Source: Colwellia ponticola (GTDB lineage Bacteria > Pseudomonadota > Gammaproteobacteria > Enterobacterales > Alteromonadaceae). Taken from it: DNA of 64,000 nt. Position 1 is the stretch's first letter, and each line of letters begins with the position of its first letter. The notes under the pieces were generated by a model. The model had not been told where the DNA came from and did not search any database. It was given only the letters and a program-made list of their open reading frames with translations. Location: assembly GCF_005885605.1 (NCBI RefSeq), contig NZ_SZVP01000009.1:62001-126000 (forward strand), in the 5' to 3' direction. Shown piece by piece: positions 20,120 through 29,676 of the stretch. Made by a program: the position numbers and the translations under genes.

Positions 20120-20584
20120 TTAAATGTTAGCTAATACATTAACCATTTCTAATGCACTAAGCGCTGCTTCAGCACCTTTATTGCCTGCTTTAGTACCTGC
20201 TCGTTCAATAGCTTGCTCAATTGAGTCAGTGGTAATAACACCAAACGACACTGGAATTTCAGCATCTAAACAAACTTGCGCTAAACCTTTATTACACTCA
20301 CCAGCAACAAAATCAAAATGCGGCGTACCGCCACGAATCACGGCGCCGATAGCAATAATGGCATCAAAACCACCTTTACCTGCCACTTTTTTAGCCGCTA
20401 ACGGTAACTCATAGGCACCTGGGACACGAACTACAGTGATATCATCGTCATTTACATTGCCATGGCGTTTAAGTGCATCGATAGCACCTTCTAATAAGCT
20501 GTCAACGATAAAGTGATTAAATCGTGATACTACAATAGCAAACTTCTTACCTTTCGCTTCAAACGAACCTTCAATAATATTCAT
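20120..20584 (-). CDS. ribH: 6,7-dimethyl-8-ribityllumazine synthase
   Basis: This enzyme catalyses the penultimate step of riboflavin synthesis, condensing the ribityl-uracil with dihydroxybutanone phosphate; family members form 60-mer or smaller shells. The 154-aa protein has [32 protein letters not shown] and the catalytic loop [14 protein letters not shown] with its conserved His. It heads the ribH-nusB-thiL-pgpA group. ribBA and ribE, often next to it, are absent here; mlaA is immediately upstream instead. Confidence 0.96.
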   Translation of the reverse strand: MNIIEGSFEAKGKKFAIVVSRFNHFIVDSLLEGAIDALKRHGNVNDDDITVVRVPGAYELPLAAKKVAGKGGFDAIIAIGAVIRGGTPHFDFVAGECNKGLAQVCLDAEIPVSFGVITTDSIEQAIERAGTKAGNKGAEAALSALEMVNVLANI

Positions 20585-20668
20585 TAACTCATTCCAATTA
20601 GGGTGTATATAAAATTTGCCGTAATTCTAACAAATAGTTATCGGCATAGGTACTCGTTTATTCTAAAA

Positions 20669-21466
20669 TTACTCTAAATCATAAAAATCGTCGAGTAATG
20701 CATCTATTTCTGCTTCTTGTGCTTCATTAATAACAATAGGAGGTTGACCATCATAAAGTTTATAGTTCATGTTTTGAAAATAAGCATTCTTAATAAACAC
20801 GTACGGATCTTCAGACTCCACTAATAATTGTTCTTGATCTCGAACAGCTGCTCTTTTCTCCAGCCCTAATACACCTAAACGGATCATATTAGGCCAAAAA
20901 TCAATAACAACCATAGGCCAATAAAGATTATCAACGTAATCACCAACTTCTTCTCGTACAGAGCTTGGCCCCATACCGGGGATAACAATATAGGGACCGT
21001 TACCAACACCATAAAAGCCCAAGACTTCACCAAACTCTTCTTGCTCTGCAGACCAATCAAAATCACTCGCAGGATCATAAAAGCCCAATAAGCCGATGGT
21101 GGAGTTAAGCACGAACCTACCGGTATTTTTTGCTGCAGCAGTAAATTTCAGCTGTAACAAGTTATTAATAATACTAGCAGGCTCATTTAAGTTTAACGCC
21201 ATATTATAAAGGCCTGTACGTAAAAATGGCGCTGTATAGGTTGTATAAACTTCGGATGCAGGTTTGGCTAGATATTTATCAACATAATCCCAAGTAAAGG
21301 TCCAAAAAGGTCTATTGATAACCTCTAAAGGATCTCTAGGATCGCTAACAGAAACTGGCTCTGCCTTTACTTGATTTTGTTGTTCGGGTGTTGTTGAACA
21401 CCCTGCAATAACGATAACTAAAACAAAAATAAAAAATCTAATGGGAAGTGTTATGTTTGAATTCAA
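20669..21466 (-). CDS. mlaA: Outer-membrane lipid asymmetry lipoprotein MlaA (VacJ)
   Basis: This lipoprotein extracts misplaced phospholipids from the outer leaflet and passes them to MlaC. The 265-aa protein has a hydrophobic signal ending in a lipobox, IAGCSTT (Cys near 23). Conserved blocks are DPLEVINRPFWTFTWDYVDKY, GLYNMALNLNEPASIINNLL, RFVLNSTIGLLGFYDPA and GNGPYIVIPGMGPSSVREEVG. The start is TTG, supported by AAGGA 9 bases upstream; no ATG precedes the signal peptide. The other mla genes are not here. It is 84 bp upstream of ribH. Confidence 0.93.
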   Translation of the reverse strand: MNSNITLPIRFFIFVLVIVIAGCSTTPEQQNQVKAEPVSVSDPRDPLEVINRPFWTFTWDYVDKYLAKPASEVYTTYTAPFLRTGLYNMALNLNEPASIINNLLQLKFTAAAKNTGRFVLNSTIGLLGFYDPASDFDWSAEQEEFGEVLGFYGVGNGPYIVIPGMGPSSVREEVGDYVDNLYWPMVVIDFWPNMIRLGVLGLEKRAAVRDQEQLLVESEDPYVFIKNAYFQNMNYKLYDGQPPIVINEAQEAEIDALLDDFYDLE

Positions 21467-21667
21467 TGGCTTAGGTCCTTGCCGTTATACTAATCATATT
21501 TTAAACGGGTATATTAGAAGGGGATGAATTAAAAAAACGGCAGTTTAGCATAAAATAAAGAGTTGCGTGAATAAGGTTTTAGTGGATATGGGGCTAATTT
21601 TTATTGAGTATCATAACGACTGCCTGTGATTGATTATCTGCATTACATCAAACTGATAAAATCTGTA

Positions 21668-22135
21668 CTAAGAGCGCACGCGTTGTTGATAAACTGACAA
21701 TAACATTTCAACTTCTGCCCGTGGTAATTCACACTCACTTATAATCTCTTCAATATCAGCGCCTTTTTCTGCCAACTTAAAAGCCCTACTATAAAACTTA
21801 TCCTGTCCTTGGCTTTCTTGCCATTGTGTTAGTAACTGTTGTTGCTCAACCTGCTGCTGCTGCAACAACTTAATACGGTGCTCTAACTGCTTTGATACTT
21901 GTATATTTTCAGTGGTTAACTGTTCGTTATTGTCTGCCATCACTTGATATGCTTGTTGCATCTTATGGTTTGACGCAGTTAACTCATTAACTTGTAAAGA
22001 AATACTTTGTATTTCCATGTTAAGTATTTTTATTTTATTTTTTAGCCTACTCATATAGAAAAATAAGATACTACTGATAAATAAGACCAGAAATAGTGCC
22101 AATACGGCAACCATAGGAACAGCTAATAGTGACAT
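21668..22135 (-). CDS. DUF2802 family membrane-anchored coiled-coil protein
   Basis: This 155-aa protein has one N-terminal membrane segment (residues 5-28), then a long Gln-rich coiled coil (about 35-105) with QQQQVEQQQLLTQW. A short C-terminal domain reads RAFKLAEKGADIEEIISECELPRAEVEMLLSVY, which resembles a helix-turn-helix and is the recognisable DUF2802 part. Such genes commonly close polar-flagellum/chemotaxis operons after cheW in Vibrio, Shewanella and Pseudomonas. Function is unknown. A weak terminator lies between cheW and this gene. Confidence 0.8.
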   Translation of the reverse strand: MSLLAVPMVAVLALFLVLFISSILFFYMSRLKNKIKILNMEIQSISLQVNELTASNHKMQQAYQVMADNNEQLTTENIQVSKQLEHRIKLLQQQQVEQQQLLTQWQESQGQDKFYSRAFKLAEKGADIEEIISECELPRAEVEMLLSVYQQRVRS

Positions 22136-22195
22136 AAAAATTTGCCTTGAATAAAACTAAATACACCTATGTATTATTACCCATATATAAAAATA

Positions 22196-22222
22196 AAAAA
22201 GCCTGTAATTACAGACTTTTTA
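22196..22222 (-). terminator. Imperfect hairpin terminator after cheW
   Basis: AAAAAG-CTGTAA/TTACAG-CTTTTT forms a stem with one C/A mismatch, flanked by T on the right and A on the left. It could stop or attenuate the che operon before the DUF2802 gene. Confidence 0.55.
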
Positions 22223-22327
22223 AAAATTACAGCGAGTAAGAGATAGCAGTACTATGTTCATTTAATAACGATTATATTATCCATTATTAAATTAACATAG
22301 TTCAGATTTAAACAGTGTAGGTTTAAC

Positions 22328-22822
22328 TTAAAACTGTTTAAGCTCATCCCATTCATCATCAGACAGTAACTTATCTAAGTCGACTAAAATAAGTAATTCG
22401 CCTTCACGATTAGACACCCCCTGAATAAACTGGGCGCTTTCTTCGTTACCAACGTTTGGCGCAACATCAATCTCTGATGATTTCAAATAAACAACTTCAG
22501 CAACACTATCAACAAGGATACCGATCACTTGTTTTTCTGATTCAATAACAACAACGCGCGTGTTATCAGTGATATCACAGGGCTCTAAACCAAAACGAGA
22601 GCGCGTATCTATAACCGTTACGACATTGCCGCGTAAATTAATGATACCAAGTACATAAAGTGGTGCGCCAGGTACTGGAGCTATTTCACTGTAACGCAAA
22701 ACCTCTTGTACTTGCATCACATTAATACCATAGGTTTCATTTTCTAGTTTAAAGGTTACCCACTGCAACACTTCATCATTTGCTTCAACTTTATCACTTG
22801 CACTTCGTCTCATATTAGACAT
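22328..22822 (-). CDS. cheW: Chemotaxis coupling protein CheW
   Basis: This 164-aa scaffold protein joins chemoreceptors to CheA in polar arrays. The CheW fold starts at QWVTFKLENETYGINVMQVQEVL (about 20). It includes the signature YVLGIINLRGNVVTVIDTRSRFG, the receptor/CheA contact region, and ends with GELLILVDLDKLLSDDEW. It is 57 bp after parP and ends the chemotaxis gene run that begins at cheY. Confidence 0.95.
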   Translation of the reverse strand: MSNMRRSASDKVEANDEVLQWVTFKLENETYGINVMQVQEVLRYSEIAPVPGAPLYVLGIINLRGNVVTVIDTRSRFGLEPCDITDNTRVVVIESEKQVIGILVDSVAEVVYLKSSEIDVAPNVGNEESAQFIQGVSNREGELLILVDLDKLLSDDEWDELKQF

Positions 22823-22879
22823 ATTCTTCGCCTCTTAAATTACACCCTTTGCATTGTCGATTACCTAGACAATAATAAT

Positions 22880-23629
22880 TTAGGACCTTACTTGAGAAAT
22901 ATCATTACCTTTATCCAACAATTGAATCAAAGCAGTTACATCAAGCAATGCACACATTTTCTTTTTAACTAACCCCGCTAACCAAGGTCGTTTATTATTA
23001 CTATCTAGCCATTTAACTTCATCTTGAGATAATATAACCGTATCGATTAAGTTTTCAGCCATAAGCCCCCAAGAACTATCATTTAGCATAATAATATATT
23101 GATAGTTTAATGATTCTTTTAATTTTTCGTCACATTTTTCAGGCATAACCCATAACGCGGTATCCACGACATTAATCTTTTCATCCCGATGAATCATAAC
23201 GCCTTTAAACCAATTGGGTTTGCCCATTAACTTAGTCGTTTTACCTACTTTATAAATACCGCCTAACTCAATTAAAGGTACTGCAATAATTAAACCTGCG
23301 ACATCAAAAAACATCACTTGAAAATCACCTTTACGATAATTTTTATTCTTCTTATCAGTCAGTTCAGTACCACTTTTATCACTAGCAATAGGTAATAAAT
23401 CAATACCGCCCCGGCCTTCTTTATTACTTGGATTAATCACACTCTCTTTAGGCTTATTAACTGTTTTTAATAGCTGCTCTAACGACTGATTATCTTTATG
23501 TGCTAATGGTTTAGTAGTACTGCTATTAATTTTTTGCTCTAATAATACTTCTGGTTTGTTAGGGTCTGTTAATAACTCTGACAAATAATTTTTCATTAAA
23601 CGATTACTAGCGGTTAATGATTTACTCAT
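22880..23629 (-). CDS. parP: ParP-like CheW-domain array localisation protein
   Basis: This 249-aa protein has a variable, charged N-terminal half (1-100) and a CheW-like domain in the C-terminal half (QVMFFDVAGLIIAVPLIELGGIYKV to the end). In Vibrio, ParP couples the ATPase ParC to CheA and prevents array dissociation from the pole. The context is the same: it overlaps parC by ATGA and precedes cheW. The assignment rests mainly on this order and domain layout. Confidence 0.82.
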   Translation of the reverse strand: MSKSLTASNRLMKNYLSELLTDPNKPEVLLEQKINSSTTKPLAHKDNQSLEQLLKTVNKPKESVINPSNKEGRGGIDLLPIASDKSGTELTDKKNKNYRKGDFQVMFFDVAGLIIAVPLIELGGIYKVGKTTKLMGKPNWFKGVMIHRDEKINVVDTALWVMPEKCDEKLKESLNYQYIIMLNDSSWGLMAENLIDTVILSQDEVKWLDSNNKRPWLAGLVKKKMCALLDVTALIQLLDKGNDISQVRS

Positions 23630-24417
23630 GTGGGGTTCAACCTCATTATGCTTATTTTGTGTTTGATTAAGAAGTTTAAAAGGCTTTTATAAGCTAGTGT
23701 TCCTCGAGAATTAGCGGCGTAATCTGAAGGGACTTTCTGAGCTGAACTCGCATTTCTCAAATTAGTATCAATAGGGATCACCCCTGGCCATATATTATCA
23801 GTATAGACTTCTTGCAGCTTTTTAAAGGCCAAAATTGAAGCTTTAGTTCGTTTATCAAACATAGTTGGCACTATAGTATACTTAAAAGAAGATTTTTGCT
23901 CTCCTTGCATAATCTCTATTGTTTTAATCATACGGTCTAAGCCTTTAAGGGCTAAAAACTCTGTTTGTACGGGTATTACTATATGATCTGCTGCAGCTAA
24001 AGCATTGACCATAAGTACACCTAACACAGGCGGACAGTCAATCAACACATAATCATAACTGTCTGTTAAGGTGTGAATAGCTTTTTTTAAGACTAAGCCC
24101 ATACCGCCTTTCGTTCCTAAAGAGCGATCAAGTGTAGCAAGTCCCATGGTTGCAGGTAGTATATCAATATTAGGGTACTTAGTTGGGCATAGACTTTGTA
24201 AAATTTGCTCTTGTGATGAAACTTGGGTGAATAAATCATAAACACTAAGGTCTAAATCTTCTGATTCAATACCAAAATAGTAACTTAATGAAGCATGGGG
24301 ATCTGTATCAATTAATAAGACTCTATGACCTTGCTCGGCTAATACCCCAGCCAGAGCAATAGTTGTGGTGGTTTTACCAACACCACCTTTTTGGTTTGCT
24401 ACAGTCCACACTATCAA
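23626..24417 (-). CDS. parC: ParC-like ParA-family ATPase for polar chemotaxis arrays
   Basis: This 263-aa MinD/ParA-type ATPase has the deviant Walker A motif NQKGGVGKTTTTIAL starting at residue 8. DTDPHASLSYYFG and a switch region (YVLIDCPPVLGVLMVNALAAAD) follow. In Vibrio the homologue places chemotaxis arrays at the cell pole. The start is TTG (24417), as homologues begin two or three residues before VWTVANQKGG. It overlaps parP by four bases and follows motD at 46 bp. Confidence 0.87.
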   Translation of the reverse strand: MIVWTVANQKGGVGKTTTTIALAGVLAEQGHRVLLIDTDPHASLSYYFGIESEDLDLSVYDLFTQVSSQEQILQSLCPTKYPNIDILPATMGLATLDRSLGTKGGMGLVLKKAIHTLTDSYDYVLIDCPPVLGVLMVNALAAADHIVIPVQTEFLALKGLDRMIKTIEIMQGEQKSSFKYTIVPTMFDKRTKASILAFKKLQEVYTDNIWPGVIPIDTNLRNASSAQKVPSDYAANSRGTLAYKSLLNFLIKHKISIMRLNPT

Positions 24418-24463
24418 GGATATTACTCACTTACTTTTTAATTAAGTTGCTAAGCGACCTATC

Positions 24464-25501
24464 TTATTGGTCTTTTGGCTCTATATCATTACGTTGTTTG
24501 TTGATTAAGGGGGCAGTCTCTGACGGTAATTCGCTTGCCTCATTATTATCTCTGGTTGTAATACGAATACCACCATTATCTAATTGTAGAACCTTAATAT
24601 TGTTTGTCTGCTCAACACTTTCATCTTGTTCAATACTATCTTCGGTCATTGTCGTTATTTTTTTTAAATCTATTGTAGGAGTCACCAACTGATTTTCTTT
24701 TGCTAAACCATATTTAGAAATAGCAACAACAACTTTTCTATTTTTAGCTCTACCTTGCTCGGTTAAGTTAGTCGCGCTTGGATAATATTGACCATAGCCT
24801 TCGATAGCCATACGGGCAGGGTTTAAACCTAAGTTTTCTAAAACTCTCAAAATAGCCGTTGCTCTAAAAATTGACAACTCCCAGTTTGAGGAATAAATTT
24901 CATTGTTTATTGTTTGATTATCCGTATAACCTCGCACCCGAATATAGTTATTTACCTGACCAATAACCTGATAAATGGTTGTAATAACCCTCTCAGCTGA
25001 TAAGGTTGCCGAAGAAGAACCACTAGGAAATAGCAAACCACTATTTAGTTCTATTTCTAACCAGTCACCATCAACTTGTAATTGTGCAAAACCTGATTCA
25101 ATCAGATCAAATAGCGCCGTCTGTAACTCTTGCTCTAGTGAACTAAGGTTACTGCCCACTTGCGCATCAGAAATATTAGAAAGACTCTTTTCATTATCTA
25201 GCAGTTCAGGACCTGCAACCTCTAAAATTCCATTACCATACAATTTTTTATTAGTTTTACTGGTATTAACCATTAAAACACTATCACCATGACCACGATT
25301 TTTAGTCTTATCTTCGTAAGCTTGAAACACTCGTCCAAAAGACTCAGTAATACTTTCAAAAGGCTTTTCATTTACCATAGCCATCGCATATAGCACAACA
25401 AACAAAGCAAACATTAACGTCATATAATCAGCATAAGAGACAAGCCAACGATGAACATTATCATGCTCTATCGTGTGTCTTCTTTTACGCTGACGGTTCA
25501 T
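24464..25501 (-). CDS. motD: Flagellar stator protein MotD (MotB family)
   Basis: This is a 345-aa MotB homologue. A single N-terminal membrane segment contains the proton-channel aspartate in VSYADYMTLMFALFVVLYAM. A plug/linker and an OmpA-like peptidoglycan-binding domain follow, with VRGYTDNQ near 200 and GYGQYYPSATNLTEQGRAKNR. An extra C-terminal tail of about 75 residues is rich in acidic and polar residues. The motC-motD pair in a che operon is the Pseudomonas/Shewanella type, probably one of two stator systems. Its start overlaps motC by ATGA. Confidence 0.9.
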   Translation of the reverse strand: MNRQRKRRHTIEHDNVHRWLVSYADYMTLMFALFVVLYAMAMVNEKPFESITESFGRVFQAYEDKTKNRGHGDSVLMVNTSKTNKKLYGNGILEVAGPELLDNEKSLSNISDAQVGSNLSSLEQELQTALFDLIESGFAQLQVDGDWLEIELNSGLLFPSGSSSATLSAERVITTIYQVIGQVNNYIRVRGYTDNQTINNEIYSSNWELSIFRATAILRVLENLGLNPARMAIEGYGQYYPSATNLTEQGRAKNRKVVVAISKYGLAKENQLVTPTIDLKKITTMTEDSIEQDESVEQTNNIKVLQLDNGGIRITTRDNNEASELPSETAPLINKQRNDIEPKDQ

Positions 25502-26244
25502 TGTCTTAACCTAAATGCCGACAATTTATTTTCAATAGCATGCGGGTTTTCACCATGAGCAATTGAGACTAAACCCTCACAGACCATTTCACGATACATT
25601 GTTTGGTGATGAACAATGGTTCTGATTTTATTGGCTATGGGTAAATACAGTAAGTTAGCAAAACCAACCCCATAAATAGTAGCAATGAAAGCCGTTGCTA
25701 TACCCTGCCCTAACAAAGCGGGTTCTGTTAAGTTACTCATCGCATGAATCAACCCCAGTACCGCACCTAATATACCAATCGTTGGGCTATAACCCCCCAT
25801 TGCTTCGTATACATTAGCAGAGCGTAAATTATGCTCTCGATAAATATCTAAATCTAATTCCAACGCGTCTCTAAAATGGTCAAGTTCAACACCGTCTACT
25901 AATAAATTCAAACCTTTTTGGGTGTAAGTATCTTCAATTTCTAGTGCGGTATCTTCTAGCGCTAAATAGCCTGACTCTCTAGCTTTAGTAGCCCACGATA
26001 CCATTTCATTAATGCCTCGATCCATGTCATATTTTGGAGGATAAATCACCCACTTAAGTAGAGAAATAGCATGGCGAAACTGTACCATTGACGATTGCAA
26101 CATAACCGCACCTAAAGTGCCGCCAACGACAATGATAAAAGCTGGCAGTTCAAATAAAGCCGAAAGGTGACCGCCATCAAGGGCGAAGCCTGCGTAAACG
26201 GCAAAAATAGCAACAAATAGCCCTGCCAAACTCAATTTATCCAC
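25498..26244 (-). CDS. motC: Flagellar stator protein MotC (MotA family)
   Basis: This is a 248-aa inner-membrane stator subunit with four membrane segments: near 3-22, 29-49, and a pair near 150-205 in GYSPTIGILGAVLGLIHAM and AFIATIYGVGFANLLYLPI. The cytoplasmic loop contacts FliG. The start is GTG (26244) with AAGGAAG about 7 bases upstream. It overlaps the 3' end of cheB by eight bases and motD by four, so translation is probably coupled. Confidence 0.92.
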   Translation of the reverse strand: MDKLSLAGLFVAIFAVYAGFALDGGHLSALFELPAFIIVVGGTLGAVMLQSSMVQFRHAISLLKWVIYPPKYDMDRGINEMVSWATKARESGYLALEDTALEIEDTYTQKGLNLLVDGVELDHFRDALELDLDIYREHNLRSANVYEAMGGYSPTIGILGAVLGLIHAMSNLTEPALLGQGIATAFIATIYGVGFANLLYLPIANKIRTIVHHQTMYREMVCEGLVSIAHGENPHAIENKLSAFRLRQ

Positions 26245-27364
26245 GGCTTACTTCCTTAACCATAGAAGCCGCCATCATATCTAATGGTACAGATAAATCT
26301 GATAAGCCTGCTTTATCAATAGCTTGAGGCATGCCATAGACAACACATGATTGTTCATCTTGCGACCAAACACTTGCACCTTTCGCCTTTAACATTCTAG
26401 CGCCCTCTTTACCATCAGACCCCATACCGGTCAGTATGACAGCAAGTACTTTCCCGCCAAATGTTTTGGCAGCTGAACCAAAACTAATATCGACACTCGG
26501 CTTAAAAGTGATTTTGGGAGAATCATCATCTAAAATTTTAATTTTTGCTGATGATTCACTACCAGTAATAAGCATTTGGCGTCCGCCGGGTGCTAAATAA
26601 GCATGGCCAGGTTTGAGCACATCGCCATTTTCAGCTTCTTTGACTGTTATTTTACAAAGGGTATTTAAACGACTAGCAAAAGCCGCGGTAAAAGCAGCGG
26701 GCATGTGCTGAACGATGATAATAGGTAAGGGAAAATTCTGTTCAAGTTGAACGAGTATATTTTGCAGTGCTACAGGGCCGCCTGTTGAGGTACCAATAGC
26801 CATAAGCTTATATTCTTTGCCTGAACTACGAGTAAGTACTCTTTTTTCTTTCGTTATAGATGCAGAGGATGGAGTAATTTTACTAGTATTACTAGTCAAC
26901 CTTTCCTTTGCTAATATTGAGTTTGAAGGTAAGGGGCGCACCGTGGTTCTTGATTTAATAAAGCCTGGCTTTCGCGCTATTTCAATAACGCGTTGACGTA
27001 GTAAGCTACCCGCTTCGTCACTATTTTGTGCTATTTCACTAAATTTTTTCGGTAAAAAATCTACAGCGCCCGCTTCAAGCGCTTCAATGGTTGCGTTAGC
27101 CCCTTGATGTGTTAAAGAGGAAAACATCAATATTGCCGTAGGAGATTTCGCCATAATTTGCTTCACTGCGTCAATTCCGTTTAACACAGGCATCTCAATA
27201 TCCATAGTGATAATGTCAGGTTTTAACAAAATGGCTTTTTCAACGGCCTCTTGTCCATTAACAGCTACATCAATCACATCTAACTTTGGATCTTTATTAA
27301 GAATGTCAGTGACTCGACGTCTAAAAAAACTCGAATCATCAACAACAAGTACTTTGTAGGCCAT
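26237..27364 (-). CDS. cheB: Chemotaxis response regulator protein-glutamate methylesterase
   Basis: This enzyme removes methyl groups from (and deamidates) chemoreceptors for adaptation. The 375-aa protein has a receiver domain (KVLVVDDSSFFRRR, with the phospho-Asp in DIITMDIEMPVLNG). A linker follows, then the methylesterase with catalytic Ser in AIGTSTGGPVALQNI (about 190), His in IVQHMPAAFT and Asp in LTGMGSDGKEGA. Length is close to E. coli CheB (349). It sits between cheA and motC. cheR is not in the window. Confidence 0.96.
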   Translation of the reverse strand: MAYKVLVVDDSSFFRRRVTDILNKDPKLDVIDVAVNGQEAVEKAILLKPDIITMDIEMPVLNGIDAVKQIMAKSPTAILMFSSLTHQGANATIEALEAGAVDFLPKKFSEIAQNSDEAGSLLRQRVIEIARKPGFIKSRTTVRPLPSNSILAKERLTSNTSKITPSSASITKEKRVLTRSSGKEYKLMAIGTSTGGPVALQNILVQLEQNFPLPIIIVQHMPAAFTAAFASRLNTLCKITVKEAENGDVLKPGHAYLAPGGRQMLITGSESSAKIKILDDDSPKITFKPSVDISFGSAAKTFGGKVLAVILTGMGSDGKEGARMLKAKGASVWSQDEQSCVVYGMPQAIDKAGLSDLSVPLDMMAASMVKEVSRG

Positions 27365-27500
27365 TTAACCTCTCTGATAACGCTTTAAATAAACGCTATA
27401 ACATCATAATTTTAATACACAAAGTGTACTACGCTTAAACATTTTTAGTGCAACATCATTACTTATAAATAGGTATTATCAGCTTTAATAGTTAACAACA

Positions 27501-29663
27501 TTAATTTCGTAACTTCATGTTAACGGGCGATTTTTTTGCATAAAACTTTAACATATTGGCAATATCTAAAATCAAAGCAATACCACCATCACTGGTAATC
27601 GTTGCACCAGCCATACCTGGTGTGCCGTGTAATAATCTATCAAGTGGTTTTATGACCACTTCTTCTTGCCCTATTAAGCTATCAACAACAAAACCTACTT
27701 GTTGATTGCCAAGCTGTACTATGACGACATGCCCTTTATTATCCGATTTTTTGACAAAATTACGTATTAACCATTTATCTAAATAAAACAATGGAATAGC
27801 TTTTTCTCGAACAATGATAGTTAACTGGCCATCGACATTATTAGTATTCGATAAGTCTAAATGAAATATTTCATTAACAGAGGCCAACGGTAACGCAAAA
27901 GTTTGCTTACCAACAACAACCATCAACGTGGGTAAAATAGCTAATGTTAATGGCACTTTTATCTCAAGTATTGTGCCCACCCCTAACTCAGAATCAATAC
28001 TAACTGTACCATTTAACTGAGTGATCTTAGTTTTGACTACGTCCATGCCAACACCACGCCCAGACACTTCTGAAATTTCAGTTTTAGTTGAAAAACCAGG
28101 GGCAAAAATAAGGCTATAGGCTTCTTTATCAGGCATACGAGCTGCAGAGTCAATATCAAGTACACCTCGTTCTATTGCAATACTTTTTAATTTTTCTGCA
28201 TCCATACCCGCGCCATCATCTTTGATGGTTAGCAGTATATGGTCACCTTCTTGTGAGGCTGAAAGTAGCACTGTACCTTCTCTAGGCTTACCCATTGCTT
28301 CTCGCACATCGGGAGCTTCGATACCATGATCTACCGAGTTTCTCACCAAATGTACTAGAGGATCGGCTAACGCTTCTACTAAGTTTTTATCTAAATCTGT
28401 TTCTTCACCTTCTAAGATTAACGCGATTTCTTTTTGTAAGCTACGCGCTAAATCACGTACTACGCGAGGGAAGCGACCAAAAACCTTTTTAATAGGCTGC
28501 ATGCGCGTTTGCATAACAGCACCTTGAAGGTCGGTAGTTACTGCATCTAAATTAGTAACCGCTTTAGTTAAGTCTTCATCATCAGAAACAAGCCCCAAAC
28601 TCGTAAGACGGTTCCTCACCAGCACTAATTCACCTACCATATTCATTATTTGATCAAGGCGTTTAGTATCAACACGAACGGTTGTTTCTGCTTGAGGGGC
28701 AGCAGCCGGAGGCGCTTTTTTTATAGTCGCTTTTGCCGGTGCAGCAGCTTCTGGCGCTTTTATAGAAATGGGTTTTGGCTCTGCCATTTTAGGTATTTCT
28801 GGCGTTGCCTGTACTTTATTATCAACAGTTACATCGCTATTATTGTTCTGGTGAGCTGTCGTTTTTGGCGCATTACCTTTACCATGAAGTTCATCTAATA
28901 ACTTTTCAAATTCAAGGTCATCAATATCATCACTTGAGTTACTTTCACTATTAGCGCTCCCCGAAGCATGTGCTGAAAAAGCACCTTGGCCATGCAGTTC
29001 ATCTAATAATGACTCAAATTCGTCATCTGAAATTTCATCACTCGTCTCACTGCTACTAGTATCAATTGAGGCATCAGTAGTGTTACCAACACTAGCGGTT
29101 GCTCCAGCATTACTAGATCCATGTAACTCGTCTAGTAATCGTTCAAACTCATCTTCACTCATTTCATCACTTGAACTAGCATCTTCATGACTACTCACTT
29201 CAGGTATCGTATTTGATGGTTCAATCACTTCTGCAGGGGCAGTATACTCATCAGTTTTTACTGTCGTTGCACCTTCAGGCTTACTTAGTCGAGCAAGCTC
29301 AGCCAGTAAAGTAGCGTCCGCAGGCTCTAGAGGCTCTTTATTTTGCACCAAGACAAACATATCATTGACAGTATCTAGTGCGGATAAAATAGTATCCATC
29401 AGCTCAGCATTAACTGAACGCTTACCGGTACGTAATAAGTCAAATATATTTTCAGCGCCATGACAAACGTCAACTAGATGGCCTAGGGCTAAGAAACCAG
29501 CTCCGCCTTTAACGGTATGAAAACCACGAAAGATTGAATTTAATAATTCAGCATTATCTACGTCATTTTCGAGCTCGACTAGCTCCTCTGAAAGTGACTC
29601 TAAGATTTCACCCGCTTCAACTAAAAAGTCCTGTAAAATTTCTTCATCTGCTTCAAAAGACAT
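27501..29663 (-). CDS. cheA: Chemotaxis histidine kinase CheA with repeated LLDELHG peptides
   Basis: This 720-aa kinase phosphorylates CheY and CheB. Domains: P1/HPt (1-105) with the phospho-accepting H49 in FHTVKGGAGF; a long disordered linker (110-325); the P3 dimerisation domain from VRVDTKRLDQIMNMVGELV; the P4 ATPase (HLVRNSVDHGIEAP, GAGMD, GRGVGMDVV); and a CheW-like P5. No P2 CheY-binding fold is recognisable. Instead the linker has three related peptides: DEFERLLDELHG (171-182), DEFESLLDELHG (214-225) and LEFEKLLDELHG (250-261). They resemble the CheY-binding ends of FliM and CheZ in this locus. It lies 13 bp after cheZ. Confidence 0.96.
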   Translation of the reverse strand: MSFEADEEILQDFLVEAGEILESLSEELVELENDVDNAELLNSIFRGFHTVKGGAGFLALGHLVDVCHGAENIFDLLRTGKRSVNAELMDTILSALDTVNDMFVLVQNKEPLEPADATLLAELARLSKPEGATTVKTDEYTAPAEVIEPSNTIPEVSSHEDASSSDEMSEDEFERLLDELHGSSNAGATASVGNTTDASIDTSSSETSDEISDDEFESLLDELHGQGAFSAHASGSANSESNSSDDIDDLEFEKLLDELHGKGNAPKTTAHQNNNSDVTVDNKVQATPEIPKMAEPKPISIKAPEAAAPAKATIKKAPPAAAPQAETTVRVDTKRLDQIMNMVGELVLVRNRLTSLGLVSDDEDLTKAVTNLDAVTTDLQGAVMQTRMQPIKKVFGRFPRVVRDLARSLQKEIALILEGEETDLDKNLVEALADPLVHLVRNSVDHGIEAPDVREAMGKPREGTVLLSASQEGDHILLTIKDDGAGMDAEKLKSIAIERGVLDIDSAARMPDKEAYSLIFAPGFSTKTEISEVSGRGVGMDVVKTKITQLNGTVSIDSELGVGTILEIKVPLTLAILPTLMVVVGKQTFALPLASVNEIFHLDLSNTNNVDGQLTIIVREKAIPLFYLDKWLIRNFVKKSDNKGHVVIVQLGNQQVGFVVDSLIGQEEVVIKPLDRLLHGTPGMAGATITSDGGIALILDIANMLKFYAKKSPVNMKLRN

Positions 29664-29676
29664 GCAGTAACTCCCA

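Noticed and set aside
20585..20668. Possible FMN riboswitch before ribH
   Set aside because: The gap to mlaA is only 84 bases and shows none of the conserved FMN-element helices.
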